Positions 35,063 through 43,709 are shown, counted from the first letter of the stretch. The stretch is DNA of 64,000 nucleotides from Deinococcus cellulosilyticus NBRC 106333 = KACC 11606 (GCF_007990775.1 NZ_BJXB01000001.1:62001-126000); one strand, 5' to 3'. Notes: generated from the letters alone by a model not told the origin. Numbers and translations: made by a program.

Positions 35063-37558
35063 ATGACCACCCTGACCTTACACACCCGCTGGGAATTCAA
35101 ACAGCGCGATCCAGCAAGCGATCTGCAGCAGGATTTTGGCCGTTCTGAAGGCTGGCAGTCTGCCACTGTGCCTGGAACCGTGCAACAGGACCTGCTGCAC
35201 CACGGACAGATTGAAGACCCCTATTACGGCCTGAATGAACGGGACGTGCAGTGGATTGGCGAAAAAGACTGGCTGTACCGCAGCACCTTTGACATAAATC
35301 AGAGCACCTTGCAGGCAAAACACCTGCATCTGACTTTTGAGGGCCTGGACACCATCAGCACGGTGTTCCTCAATGGGCAGCAGGTTTTGCAGTCGGACAA
35401 CATGTTCACGGAACACACCCTTGATATCAGAGACCTGCTTCAGGAAGGAGAGAACACCCTGTGGGTGCTCTTTGAAAGCCCTCTGAAAGTGGGGCATGCC
35501 AGAGAGGCAGCAGGGGGGGTGCGTGCCGCCTGGAACGGGGACACCAGCCGCGTTTACCTCAGAAAAGCCCAGTACCATTACGGCTGGGACTGGGGTCCGG
35601 TGATCCTGACTGCGGGCATCTGGAAGGACGTCAAACTGCAGGCTTTTGAGGTCGTGCTCAAAGACGTTTACGTGCCTGCAGAAGTCACACCGGATTTGCT
35701 GCAGGCTTTCATTCCTGTGCATGTGACCCTGGGTGGAGATGTGCAGGACGTGCAGGTGCAGGTCAGGCTGAAAGATCCTGAAGGCAGAGAAATCCAGCAG
35801 GTCACCCTGGAAGGTGCCCCTGTGGCCTCCGCACTTTTTGAAGTGGCGACCCCGGAACTCTGGTATCCCAGTGGGCGTGGTGCCCAACCCCTGTACACCG
35901 TGCAAGTTGAACTGCATCAGGCAGGAACGCTGCTGGAGCAGAAATCTGTTCGCATTGGTCTCAGAAGAATTCGGGTGGTGCAGGAACGGGTCAGAGGCGA
36001 ACAAGGCAGCAGTTTCACCTTCGAGGTCAACAATGAGCCCTTCTTTGTCGGTGGGGCCAACTGGATTCCCGAGCACCTCCTCTTAAACACCGTGACCGAA
36101 CAGCAATACCGGGAGCGCCTGACCCAGGCGAGGGATGCCAATATGACCATGGTCCGGGTCTGGGGCGGCGGAATTTACGAGGCCGATGTGTTCTATGACC
36201 TCTGCGATGAACTCGGATTGCTGGTCTGGCAGGACTTCATGTTTGCCTGCGGAATGTACCCCGGAGACGAAGCCTTCAGGAACAGTGTGCGTCTGGAAGC
36301 CGAGCAGCAGGTCACACGCCTGAGGAATCACGCCTGCCTTGCCCTGTGGTGCGGCAACAACGAGGATTACCAGATTGCACAGGCTGTGGGGGCATACGGC
36401 CCTGGTGGGGACGAGAGCAAGTTCCATGCCCAGCACATCTATGAAGTGCTGCTGCGGGAAGTGTGCGAAAGGCTGGACCCCAACACCCTCTACTGGCCTG
36501 GCAGCCCTTATGGCGGCGCAGATGTCTTTGACAAGACCATTGGAGACCGTCACACCTGGGAAATCTGGCACGGTCCGATGGCCCCCTATCAGGAGTACAA
36601 AAATTACGAGGGCCGTTTTGTCAGCGAGTTTGGCCTGATGTCGGCCCCCTCCCTGCAGGTCATTCAGCAGGCCATGCCTGAGCATGAACAGTTTCCGGAA
36701 AGTGAGACTTTCGTGCACCACACCCGTGCGCTGGGTCCGAACTTCAAACCGGACGGGGCCAGAAGGCTGGCAGTGTATCAGGCGGAGAATCTGCGCGGAC
36801 ACAAAAATCTGGAGGAGTACATTTACAACACCCAGCTGGTGCAGGCCGAAGCCATGCGCTACGCTTACCGGGATTTCAGAAAACGCTTTGATGGCCCAGG
36901 GAAGTACGCGGTGTCTGGAGCCCTGGTGTGGCAGCTCAATGACTGCTGGCCCGTGTCAAGCTGGGCCATCATCGATTCTGCAGGCATCCCCAAACCTGCC
37001 TATTACACCATCAAGCGGGAACTCGCACCCATCACAGTGGGCATCCATCTGGAGGCAGGCAAACTGGAAACCTGGGTGTGCAGCAGCGGAAGAGAAAGCC
37101 GCACTTTGCAGCTGAAACGTTACGCCTACACCCTGCAAGGTGAAAAGGTCGCAGAGGACACCTGCACCGTCACTGTCCTTCCTGCCCGCCGAACCGATGT
37201 TCCTTCGTGGCAGGTGGACCGTCAGCCTCTGGTGTACTTCGCAGAACTGCAAGATGGCACCGAGGTGGTGGCCCGTGCCAGCCATTTCCCTGAACCGTTC
37301 AAGTCTTTTGATTTCAGCCAGGTGAAATTGAACATTGAAGTTCAGGAGGATGGAAAAATCCATGTCTCTGCAGACCGTCCTGCCAAGGGGGTCTGGCTGA
37401 GCGCAGGTCCTGGTGTTTGCTGGTCAGACAATTTCCTGGATGTGCACCCAGGTGAGGTGCGGGTGGTGCAGGCTTCTGGACTGAGGGACACTGTGATTCA
37501 GGTTTCTGCGCTTGGATTGCCAGAAGCTCTGGAGTGCAGGGCACTGGTGGTGGGCTGA
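35063..37558 (+). CDS. GH2 beta-mannosidase
   Basis: An 831-residue cytoplasmic exo-hydrolase that releases mannose from the non-reducing end of manno-oligosaccharides. The order is: N-terminal sugar-binding domain (WEFKQRDPASD, VPGTVQQDLL), immunoglobulin-like domain, TIM barrel. The acid/base is Glu434 in LWCGNNED and the nucleophile Glu522 in FVSEFG. RAAWNGDTSRVYLRKAQYHYGWDWG is the beta-mannosidase-specific region. The ATG at 35063 has GGAGGA 4-5 bases upstream; the ATG at 35051 would place that site inside the gene. There is no signal peptide, so it acts on imported oligomers. Confidence 0.95.
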   Translation: MTTLTLHTRWEFKQRDPASDLQQDFGRSEGWQSATVPGTVQQDLLHHGQIEDPYYGLNERDVQWIGEKDWLYRSTFDINQSTLQAKHLHLTFEGLDTISTVFLNGQQVLQSDNMFTEHTLDIRDLLQEGENTLWVLFESPLKVGHAREAAGGVRAAWNGDTSRVYLRKAQYHYGWDWGPVILTAGIWKDVKLQAFEVVLKDVYVPAEVTPDLLQAFIPVHVTLGGDVQDVQVQVRLKDPEGREIQQVTLEGAPVASALFEVATPELWYPSGRGAQPLYTVQVELHQAGTLLEQKSVRIGLRRIRVVQERVRGEQGSSFTFEVNNEPFFVGGANWIPEHLLLNTVTEQQYRERLTQARDANMTMVRVWGGGIYEADVFYDLCDELGLLVWQDFMFACGMYPGDEAFRNSVRLEAEQQVTRLRNHACLALWCGNNEDYQIAQAVGAYGPGGDESKFHAQHIYEVLLREVCERLDPNTLYWPGSPYGGADVFDKTIGDRHTWEIWHGPMAPYQEYKNYEGRFVSEFGLMSAPSLQVIQQAMPEHEQFPESETFVHHTRALGPNFKPDGARRLAVYQAENLRGHKNLEEYIYNTQLVQAEAMRYAYRDFRKRFDGPGKYAVSGALVWQLNDCWPVSSWAIIDSAGIPKPAYYTIKRELAPITVGIHLEAGKLETWVCSSGRESRTLQLKRYAYTLQGEKVAEDTCTVTVLPARRTDVPSWQVDRQPLVYFAELQDGTEVVARASHFPEPFKSFDFSQVKLNIEVQEDGKIHVSADRPAKGVWLSAGPGVCWSDNFLDVHPGEVRVVQASGLRDTVIQVSALGLPEALECRALVVG

Positions 37559-37684
37559 CAGGACCCTCCTGAGGCTCGACAACACTGCTCCACAGCAGTG
37601 AAAACTGCACCACAGAATTTCTGTTTTTGATCAGGCTCACTTGCCTGGGGTTCTTCCCCGGTCTGTTTCATCAAATTCCATGCT

Positions 37685-37716
37685 AACTGGAGGATTTCGG
37701 TCCTCCAGTTCATTTT
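37685..37716 (+). terminator. Hairpin terminator after the GH2 gene
   Basis: A 10-bp perfect stem AACTGGAGGA / TCCTCCAGTT with loop TTTCGG is followed by CATTTT. It lies about 125 bases past the GH2 stop and just before the GH26 operator. Confidence 0.7.
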
Positions 37717-37729
37717 GTTCATGGAACAA
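37715..37729. promoter_or_regulatory. Operator TTGTTC-ATG-GAACAA of the GH26 gene
   Basis: A perfect dyad of the mannan LacI type, 26 bases upstream of the -35 box. Further TTGTTC-like half-sites follow at 37790 and in the leader to 37915. Confidence 0.85.
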
Positions 37730-37755
37730 TATATTAATATTCTTGAAAACAAATC

Positions 37756-37785
37756 TTGACAATTTCTGGAACAGGGCACTATACT
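37756..37785 (+). promoter_or_regulatory. Promoter of the GH26 mannanase gene
   Basis: TTGACA (37756-37761), 18-base spacer, TATACT (37780-37785). The leader of about 180 bases to the ATG at 37968 holds no other gene. Confidence 0.8.
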
Positions 37786-37967
37786 GTTTTTGTTCTCAAA
37801 ACTCAGTCAATGCCAGACACATCTTTCACAGGATGTCAGCCAGATCTGTTCATTTCAGGCTGAACATTTACGGGTATCCCAATTCCAGACTTAGATCATT
37901 CGGCAAACAGTTCGTGAACAGGAAGATCTGTTCATCAAGCCTCTTTCTCTGCCTTTCAAGGAGCCCC

Positions 37968-39338
37968 ATGAAACACCCCTGGATTGCCCTGCTCGTTCCC
38001 CTCTGCCTGGCTGCTTGCAGCACCACCACTTCCCCTGAGGCCACCATGCCCCAGGCCCTTGTCCCGGGTCAGTCCAGCGTGCTGGACTACATCAAGAGCA
38101 TTTCGGGCAAATACACCATCTCCGGGCAACACAACCGGGAACCCAACAGTGACCCCACCAGATGGACCCGCTACATTCAGAGCACCACCGGGAAAACGCC
38201 GGGGCTGTGGGGTGGGGACTTCCTGTTCATGCAATCAGACATCAATTACCGCCAGACCATGATCAATGAAGCCAAAAACCAGTACCGAAATGGAGCGGTG
38301 GTGGCCCTGACCTGGCACATGTGCCCTCCTACCGTGGCAGAACCCTGCAACTGGGATTCGAATGGTGTGCTGGCGAAACTTTCGGACACCCAGTGGAACC
38401 AGCTGATCACCAACGGAACCGCCCTCAATAACGCCTGGAAAGCCCGTCTGGACAAGATTGTGCCTTTCTTGCAGGACCTCAAGAACAACAACGTGCAGGC
38501 CCTGTTCCGTCCCATCCACGAAATGAACGATGCATGGTCCTGGTGGGGAGGCCGTCCTGGCGTGAACGGCAGCCGCAAACTCTACCAGATCACCTACGAT
38601 TATCTGGTCAAGACCAAAGGGTTCAACAACCTGATCTGGGTCTGGAACGTCAAGGATGTGGGCATGGACCGCCTTGCAGACTACTGGCCCGGAGCCGACT
38701 ACGTGGATGTGGCCTCCGTGGACATGTGGTACAAGGATTTCCCCACCTCCACCGAATACAACCAGATGCTCGCCATTGCCGGAAGCAAACCCATCGCCCT
38801 GGCCGAAGTTGGCAAGGTGCCCACCTCTGCACAACTGGCCTCCCAGCCCCGCTGGGCGTGGTTCATGACCTGGGCCGAGTACGCCCAGACCGTCAACACC
38901 CCCGCCAGCCTCACGGCAGTCCATCAGGCCGCCAATGTCCTCACCCGAGACGAGATGAACATTGCCTACGGACGTCCTGCAACAGCCTCATCGGTGCAAA
39001 GCGGCTACCCTGCCAGCAACGTCACCGACGGGAACCTCTCCACCCGCTGGAGCAGTGCAGCCAGCAACAACCAGTCTCTGACCATCGACCTGGGCAGCGC
39101 CAGAACCTTCAACAACGTGCAACTGGCCTGGGAAGCGGCTTACGGCAGGGCCTACCAGATTCAGGTGTCCAACGATGGGGTCAGCTGGTGGACCGTTTAC
39201 AACACCACCACCGGAGACGGCGGAACCGACAGTGTCAGCTTCACAGCCACCACCGGACGGTACATCAAACTGCAACTGGTCACCAGGGGCACCAGCTACG
39301 GTTTCTCCCTGTGGGACGTGTCGGTTTTCAACAAGTGA
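37968..39338 (+). CDS. GH26 endo-beta-mannanase lipoprotein with C-terminal F5/8C (CBM32-like) domain
   Basis: A 456-residue surface lipoprotein; the lipobox is LAAC (Cys17). The GH26 barrel (about 35-310) has acid/base Glu185 in FRPIHEMNDAWSWWG and nucleophile Glu280 in LAEVG. The C-terminal about 135 residues (NIAYGRPATASSVQSGYPASNVTDGNLSTRWSS at its start) form a discoidin/F5-8C sugar-binding domain. The ATG at 37968 has AAGGAG just upstream and starts the lipoprotein signal; the frame is open further upstream through the promoter region, but that cannot be coding. It should make the first endo-cut in mannan at the cell surface, under LacI control. Confidence 0.93.
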   Translation: MKHPWIALLVPLCLAACSTTTSPEATMPQALVPGQSSVLDYIKSISGKYTISGQHNREPNSDPTRWTRYIQSTTGKTPGLWGGDFLFMQSDINYRQTMINEAKNQYRNGAVVALTWHMCPPTVAEPCNWDSNGVLAKLSDTQWNQLITNGTALNNAWKARLDKIVPFLQDLKNNNVQALFRPIHEMNDAWSWWGGRPGVNGSRKLYQITYDYLVKTKGFNNLIWVWNVKDVGMDRLADYWPGADYVDVASVDMWYKDFPTSTEYNQMLAIAGSKPIALAEVGKVPTSAQLASQPRWAWFMTWAEYAQTVNTPASLTAVHQAANVLTRDEMNIAYGRPATASSVQSGYPASNVTDGNLSTRWSSAASNNQSLTIDLGSARTFNNVQLAWEAAYGRAYQIQVSNDGVSWWTVYNTTTGDGGTDSVSFTATTGRYIKLQLVTRGTSYGFSLWDVSVFNK

Positions 39339-39346
39339 AGATCAGA

Positions 39347-39388
39347 AACCAGCCAGACCTGCACATGTGCAGGTCTGGTTTTCTTTTG
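39347..39388 (+). terminator. Terminator after the GH26 gene
   Basis: A 26-bp perfect palindrome (39353-39378; arms CCAGACCTGCAC / GTGCAGGTCTGG) runs into TTTTCTTTT. Confidence 0.88.
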
Positions 39389-39440
39389 AAAACAAAACCA
39401 GGCCTGTCAGTTGAGAAGCAGTTTGAGCCACTTGATCCTG

Positions 39441-40439
39441 TCAGAGGGTGCTGCCCCGGATCACCAGCTGGGTGGGCACAATCACCTGGGTGGGTTCTGC
39501 TGGACGCTGCAGCAGCAATTCCACCCCACGCCTTCCCAGGGCCTCTTTGTTGATCTTGACAGTGGTGAGGGGCGGAAAGGATGTTCTGGCCGTCGGAAGG
39601 TCATCGAAGCCCACAATGGCGATGTCTTCGGGCACATTCAGACCCGCTTCAACACAGCTCTGAATGGCCTGAATGGCCGTGGCATCGTTCCAGCAGAAAA
39701 TCGCATCTGGACGTTTTTTCAGCTTGAGAAGCCTTTTGACGGCGTTGTCGGTGCCTTCCACTTCCTGCATGATGGGTTCACGGAAGACCTCCAAATCCGG
39801 GTCCTGTTCGATGTGGTGGGTGAGCAGGGCATAACGGTACCCCTGGCGACGCTGGGTGATCGAGTAATGCGATTCTGGCCCACAAATGAAGGCAATCCGT
39901 TTGTAACCCCGTTCAATCAGGAACCCGGTCAGCAGGTATGCCCCACCAAAATTGTCACTGTTGACATTGTTCATTTCAGGGTGCCACAGGTCAATGAGGG
40001 CCACTGGAATCCCGAGTTCACGGATTTCCTGCAGTTGTTCAGGCTCAAAGGCCCCCACGCAGAGCAGGGCGTCGCTGTCATCCCGCTTGAGGCGTTCGGT
40101 GATGCTTTCTTCCGGATTGGTGGAAGCGAAGGTCAGGGAAATTTTTTCGGCATTGCAGGCATCTTCCACCCCGTGCAGAACAGTGGAATAGAAGGGGTTG
40201 TTGGACAGGGTGTTGTGCTGGCGGTCATAAATGAAAGTGATTCTTTTGATGGTTTTGCTTTGCCGCAAATTGCTGAAGTCATACCCGAGTTCTTCAGCGG
40301 CTTTCAACACCCGCGCTTTGAGTTCGTCATTGATGCCCAGTTGGTTGTTGAGCGCCCGTGAGGTGGTGCCCAGAGACACCCCGGCATGGCGGGCGATGTC
40401 CCGGATGGTCGGGCTGCTGGTCCTGGATTTACCGGTCAT
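39441..40439 (-). CDS. LacI-family regulator of the mannan locus, copy 2
   Basis: A 332-residue paralogue of the regulator at 26065-27063, same length and orientation, with 283/332 identical residues (hand count). The helix-turn-helix and following helix (residues 8-54) are identical, so both copies should bind the same TTGTTC-N3-GAACAA sites. Differences cluster in the C-terminal sensor half (for example YRHGLK against VEAGLN), which leaves room for different inducers. The same 15-bp operator lies 21-35 bases before its start. It diverges from the fabF operon and is convergent with the GH26 gene. Confidence 0.93.
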   Translation of the reverse strand: MTGKSRTSSPTIRDIARHAGVSLGTTSRALNNQLGINDELKARVLKAAEELGYDFSNLRQSKTIKRITFIYDRQHNTLSNNPFYSTVLHGVEDACNAEKISLTFASTNPEESITERLKRDDSDALLCVGAFEPEQLQEIRELGIPVALIDLWHPEMNNVNSDNFGGAYLLTGFLIERGYKRIAFICGPESHYSITQRRQGYRYALLTHHIEQDPDLEVFREPIMQEVEGTDNAVKRLLKLKKRPDAIFCWNDATAIQAIQSCVEAGLNVPEDIAIVGFDDLPTARTSFPPLTTVKINKEALGRRGVELLLQRPAEPTQVIVPTQLVIRGSTL

Positions 40440-40459
40440 GTTCCAAGCATAGTTGCGTA

Positions 40460-40474
40460 TTGTTCAAAAAACAA
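40460..40474. promoter_or_regulatory. Operator TTGTTC-AAA-AAACAA of LacI copy 2
   Basis: Identical to the 15-mer at 27084-27098 before LacI copy 1; probable autoregulatory site. Confidence 0.75.
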
Positions 40475-40643
40475 TCGGGTTTCCCTGATCTGGAATGAAA
40501 AATTCAATCTGCTGGTGGGCCTCTGTCTTTGAAAACGGTGGCCAGCAGGAAGCTCTGCTGAATTGCACAGGCAGGAAAACGGCAGTTCAGCTGAACCGGG
40601 TTCAGGGTGAGCTGTGGGTGATCACCATTGGCAATTCACATCT

Positions 40644-40671
40644 TTGACGTATATGATGACCATCATATTCA
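40644..40671 (+). promoter_or_regulatory. fabF operon promoter with TetR-type operator
   Basis: TTGACG (40644-40649), a 16-base spacer and TATTCA (40666-40671) enclose the perfect dyad ATATGATG-AC-CATCATAT (40651-40668). The dyad fills the spacer and touches the -10 box, so binding would block RNA polymerase. The operon's own TetR protein (42434-43030) is the likely ligand. Confidence 0.75.
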
Positions 40672-40695
40672 GCTGCCCTGCAGCAAGGAGACTTC

Positions 40696-41934
40696 ATGCA
40701 ACACCAGAAAACCCGCGTGGTCATCACCGGAATGGGCACCATCAGCCCTCTTGGAAATTCAGCCCAGGCTTTTCACGAGGCGCAGCTTCAGGGGAAGTCC
40801 GGCGTGCGCAGAATTCAGCGCTTTGATCCCAGCGATCTGCCCGTGCAGATTGCTGGCGAAGTGGACCTCAACCCGCAGGATCACATGGATGCACGCGATG
40901 TCAAACGCACGGACCGCTTTGTGCATATGGGCGTTGCAGCGGCAGAACTTGCCCTGCAGGATGCAAAACTGAATCCAGAGGACACCGACCGCACCCGCTT
41001 TGGCTCCCTGATCGGATCTGCCATCGGGGGCATGGACACCTGGGAAAGCCAGTCCAGAAACGCATGGGAACGTGGGGTGAGCAGGGTCAGTCCGTTCTTC
41101 ATTCCCATGTTGATGGCCAATGCTGCCTCTTCACATGTGGCCATCCGTTACGGCCTGCAAGGGGTCGCCTCCAGTGTCTCCACAGCTTGCACCACTGGTG
41201 CAGATGCCCTGGGCAGTGCTTACCGGGCCATCGGTTTTGGCGAGGCAGACGTGATGCTTGCCGGGGGCACCGAGGCCATCATCACCCCCCTGGTGATCAG
41301 TGGGTTCTCCAACATGAAGGCCCTGAGCCGCAGGAACAACGAACCCGAAAAGGCCAGCCGTCCTTTCTCTGCTCAGCGAGACGGCTTTGTGCTTGGTGAG
41401 GGTGCTGCCGTGCTGGTGCTGGAATCCCTGGAACATGCCCAGGCCCGTGGGGCCACCATCCTGGCCGAGATCGTGGGCTTTGGTCGCAGTGCAGATGCCC
41501 ACCACATCACCGAACCCCACCCTGAAGGCTCTGGGGCCCTGCTTGCCATCCGCGCAGCCCTCAAAGAATCAGGACTGAAACCCGAGGACATCCAGTACAT
41601 CAATGCCCACGCCACCAGCACGCCCGTTGGGGACAAAGCAGAAGCCATGGCCCTGCGTTCCGCTTTCGGTGAGGCGATTGAGAACATCTGGGTCTCCAGC
41701 ACCAAGAGCATGACCGGTCACCTGCTGGGGGCCGCAGGGTCCATTGAGGCCATCGCCTGTGTGCAGGCCATCCAGTCAGGCATTGTTCCCCCCAGCATCA
41801 ATGCTGAGGATGCAGACATCCACCTCAAAATTGCCCGTGAACCCATCAAGACTGAAGTGCATACTGCCCTGAGCAATTCCTTCGCTTTTGGTGGCCTGAA
41901 CGCCTCTCTGATCTTCAAACGCTTTGAGGCCTGA
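40696..41934 (+). CDS. fabF: Beta-ketoacyl-ACP synthase II
   Basis: A 412-residue condensing enzyme of fatty acid elongation. The Cys-His-His triad is Cys165 (STACTTGAD), His305 (NAHATSTPVGD) and His342 (MTGHLLGAAG), and the length matches FabF. CAAGGAG precedes the ATG. It starts a three-gene operon with a hotdog thioesterase and a TetR regulator instead of the usual acpP-fabF cluster, so it is probably a second, inducible FabF used in lipid remodelling or a specialised acyl pathway. Confidence 0.93.
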   Translation: MQHQKTRVVITGMGTISPLGNSAQAFHEAQLQGKSGVRRIQRFDPSDLPVQIAGEVDLNPQDHMDARDVKRTDRFVHMGVAAAELALQDAKLNPEDTDRTRFGSLIGSAIGGMDTWESQSRNAWERGVSRVSPFFIPMLMANAASSHVAIRYGLQGVASSVSTACTTGADALGSAYRAIGFGEADVMLAGGTEAIITPLVISGFSNMKALSRRNNEPEKASRPFSAQRDGFVLGEGAAVLVLESLEHAQARGATILAEIVGFGRSADAHHITEPHPEGSGALLAIRAALKESGLKPEDIQYINAHATSTPVGDKAEAMALRSAFGEAIENIWVSSTKSMTGHLLGAAGSIEAIACVQAIQSGIVPPSINAEDADIHLKIAREPIKTEVHTALSNSFAFGGLNASLIFKRFEA

Positions 41935-41936
41935 CC

Positions 41937-42437
41937 ATGAGAGAACGAACTTTCAACTGGGATGACCCTCAGGCCCTTGCCAGTGCGGTCAGGCAGGTGA
42001 GTGGTCTGGATTTTCTGCGCGGGATCAGTGAGGGGAAATTTCCTGCCCCTCCCGTCATGCAGATGCTGGGTGCAGACCGTCCAGACGTGAATGACATTCA
42101 GGAAGGTCAGGTGATCTTCCCGTTCAGACCGCAGGAATTTCACTTCAATCCCATCGGCTCGGTGCATGGTGGGGTGTATGCCACCATGCTGGACACCGTG
42201 ATGGCCTGTGCAGTGCACACCCTGCTTCCTGCAGGAACGGGCTACACCACCCTGGACATCAACATCAAGTACCTCAGGCCCCTCAGCTTGAACGGTGAGG
42301 GGGTAAAAGCCATCGGGAAAGTCATCTCGATCAACAAGAGCACCGCCCTGGCAGAAGGTCAGATTGTGGATGCCGAAGGCCAGATCTATGCCCACGGCAC
42401 CAGCACTTGCATGATCTTCCGTCCGAAAGGTGGATGA
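41937..42437 (+). CDS. PaaI-type hotdog-fold thioesterase
   Basis: A 166-residue acyl-CoA thioesterase-like protein. Hotdog hallmarks are FNPIGSVHGGVYATMLDTVMACAVH (with the HGG motif and catalytic Asp), TTLDINIKYLRPL and TALAEGQIVDAEGQIYAHGTSTCMIF. The ATG lies 2 bases after the fabF stop, and the stop overlaps the TetR gene start. It probably releases acyl groups from CoA in the same pathway as the FabF. Confidence 0.85.
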   Translation: MRERTFNWDDPQALASAVRQVSGLDFLRGISEGKFPAPPVMQMLGADRPDVNDIQEGQVIFPFRPQEFHFNPIGSVHGGVYATMLDTVMACAVHTLLPAGTGYTTLDINIKYLRPLSLNGEGVKAIGKVISINKSTALAEGQIVDAEGQIYAHGTSTCMIFRPKGG

Positions 42438-43030
42438 GCAGGTCGCTCATGCGCTATCACGCAGGTCACAGCGAAAGCACCCGGAAACGCATTGTGCAGC
42501 ATGCGGCCAGACGTTTCCGGGCTTCTGGCCTCACCCCTGGCATTGGAAAACTGATGCAGGAGGTGGGCCTGACCCACGGCGGTTTTTATGCCCACTTCTC
42601 CAGCAAGAACCACCTGATCAGGGCTGCCCTGGTGCAGGCGGTCGAGGAGATGATGGAACGCCTGTTCCGTGCAGCCCTGCGGAGTCCAGACCGGGCCTTT
42701 GAAAGACTGGTCCTGGCTTACCTGCACCAGAGCCATTGTGAGGAACCTGAAAAGGGTTGCACCCTCCCCTCCCTGGCTGCAGAGATCAGCAGACAGGATG
42801 AGGAGGTCAGAGATGAATTCACTGTCCTGCTGAAGCGCATGATTGAGGCCATTGAGGGCATCAGCCTGCATGTTCCTGAAAAAGAGCGCCGGGAGCACAC
42901 CCTGATGGTGCTCTCAACGCTCTCAGGAAGTGTGATGCTGGCCCGTGCCGTCAGTGATCCTGCCCTGCAACAGGCGTTTCTGGACAGTGCAAGAAATGTG
43001 CTGCTCAGGCCCTTCCGTAGACCGGAATGA
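42434..43030 (+). CDS. TetR-family transcriptional regulator
   Basis: A 198-residue repressor. The N-terminal helix-turn-helix (about 12-58) includes STRKRIVQHAARRFRASGLTPGIGKLMQEVGLTHGGFYAHFSSKNHL, the usual GxxxxYxHF TetR form. The C-terminal domain has TLPSLAAEISRQDEEV, the TetR_C ligand-domain pattern of the NemR/AcrR-like group. The start is taken at 42434, where ATGA overlaps the thioesterase stop; ATG 42449 is an alternative. It probably binds the dyad in the operon promoter and responds to an acyl or xenobiotic ligand. It overlaps the convergent SDR gene by 26 bases at the 3' end. Confidence 0.88.
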   Translation: MSRSLMRYHAGHSESTRKRIVQHAARRFRASGLTPGIGKLMQEVGLTHGGFYAHFSSKNHLIRAALVQAVEEMMERLFRAALRSPDRAFERLVLAYLHQSHCEEPEKGCTLPSLAAEISRQDEEVRDEFTVLLKRMIEAIEGISLHVPEKERREHTLMVLSTLSGSVMLARAVSDPALQQAFLDSARNVLLRPFRRPE

Positions 43031-43709
43031 GCGCGCCGTGCACAGCCCTCGCTGCATCTGATGCCAGAAAGACAATCACACTTGCAAGGTCTTCTGGCGT
43101 GACCCATTTGCTGTGATCGGCATGGGGCATGCCTTCCCGGTTGGCCGGGGTGTCGATGGTGCTCGGGATGACCGCATTCACATTGATGCCCCGATCTTTG
43201 AGTTCCAGAGACAGGGACTCGGTGAGCCTGAGCACCGCAGCCTTGGAAGCAGAATAGGCTGCGGCTCCTTTTCCTGCAGACAGACCCGCTTTTGCCCCCA
43301 CTGTGATGATCTTGCCTGCTCCTGCTTCCAGCATGTGGGGGACCACTGCACGGGCCGCCAGAAACACCGAACGGGCATTGAGGTTCATCATCTGGTCCCA
43401 GTCTTTTTCTTCAAGTTCGTGTAGTGGAGTGCCTGCTTTGAAGCCCCCCACCAGGGTGATCAGGACCTGAGGTTGCCCCCACTTCTCCCGGACGGCCTGC
43501 ACCCAGCTGGTCAGGCTCTGGGCCTGGGTGACATCTGCTCCAAAAGGGAAAACCTGTTCTTCGGTATACCCTTCTTCAGACATGAATTTCTGGGCTTTTT
43601 CCAGACTTCGGTCGGTGAGGGCCACCCGGTCTCCCAGGTTTACAAACGCCCGCACCACACTCGGGCCAAGCCCTCCGGTGGCTCCAGTGATCAGCACCAC
43701 CCGACTCAT
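43005..43709 (-). CDS. SDR-family oxidoreductase, dihydropteridine-reductase-like active site
   Basis: A 234-residue Rossmann-fold protein with NAD(P) motif TGATGGLG (9-16) and the catalytic YxxxK in AAYSASKAA. The usual catalytic Ser 13 residues before the Tyr is Ala here (VGAKAGLSAGKGAAAYSASK). Dihydropteridine reductases share this GAKA feature and work without the Ser, so a pteridine or quinonoid substrate is possible. Its ATG overlaps the stop of the upstream metallo-hydrolase by 4 bases. No substrate can be assigned from context. Confidence 0.85.
   Translation of the reverse strand: MSRVVLITGATGGLGPSVVRAFVNLGDRVALTDRSLEKAQKFMSEEGYTEEQVFPFGADVTQAQSLTSWVQAVREKWGQPQVLITLVGGFKAGTPLHELEEKDWDQMMNLNARSVFLAARAVVPHMLEAGAGKIITVGAKAGLSAGKGAAAYSASKAAVLRLTESLSLELKDRGINVNAVIPSTIDTPANREGMPHADHSKWVTPEDLASVIVFLASDAARAVHGALIPVYGRA

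Noticed and set aside
37641..39338. GH26 gene starting at 37641
   Set aside because: The upstream 109 codons cover the terminator, operator and promoter; the lipoprotein signal begins at 37968 behind AAGGAG.
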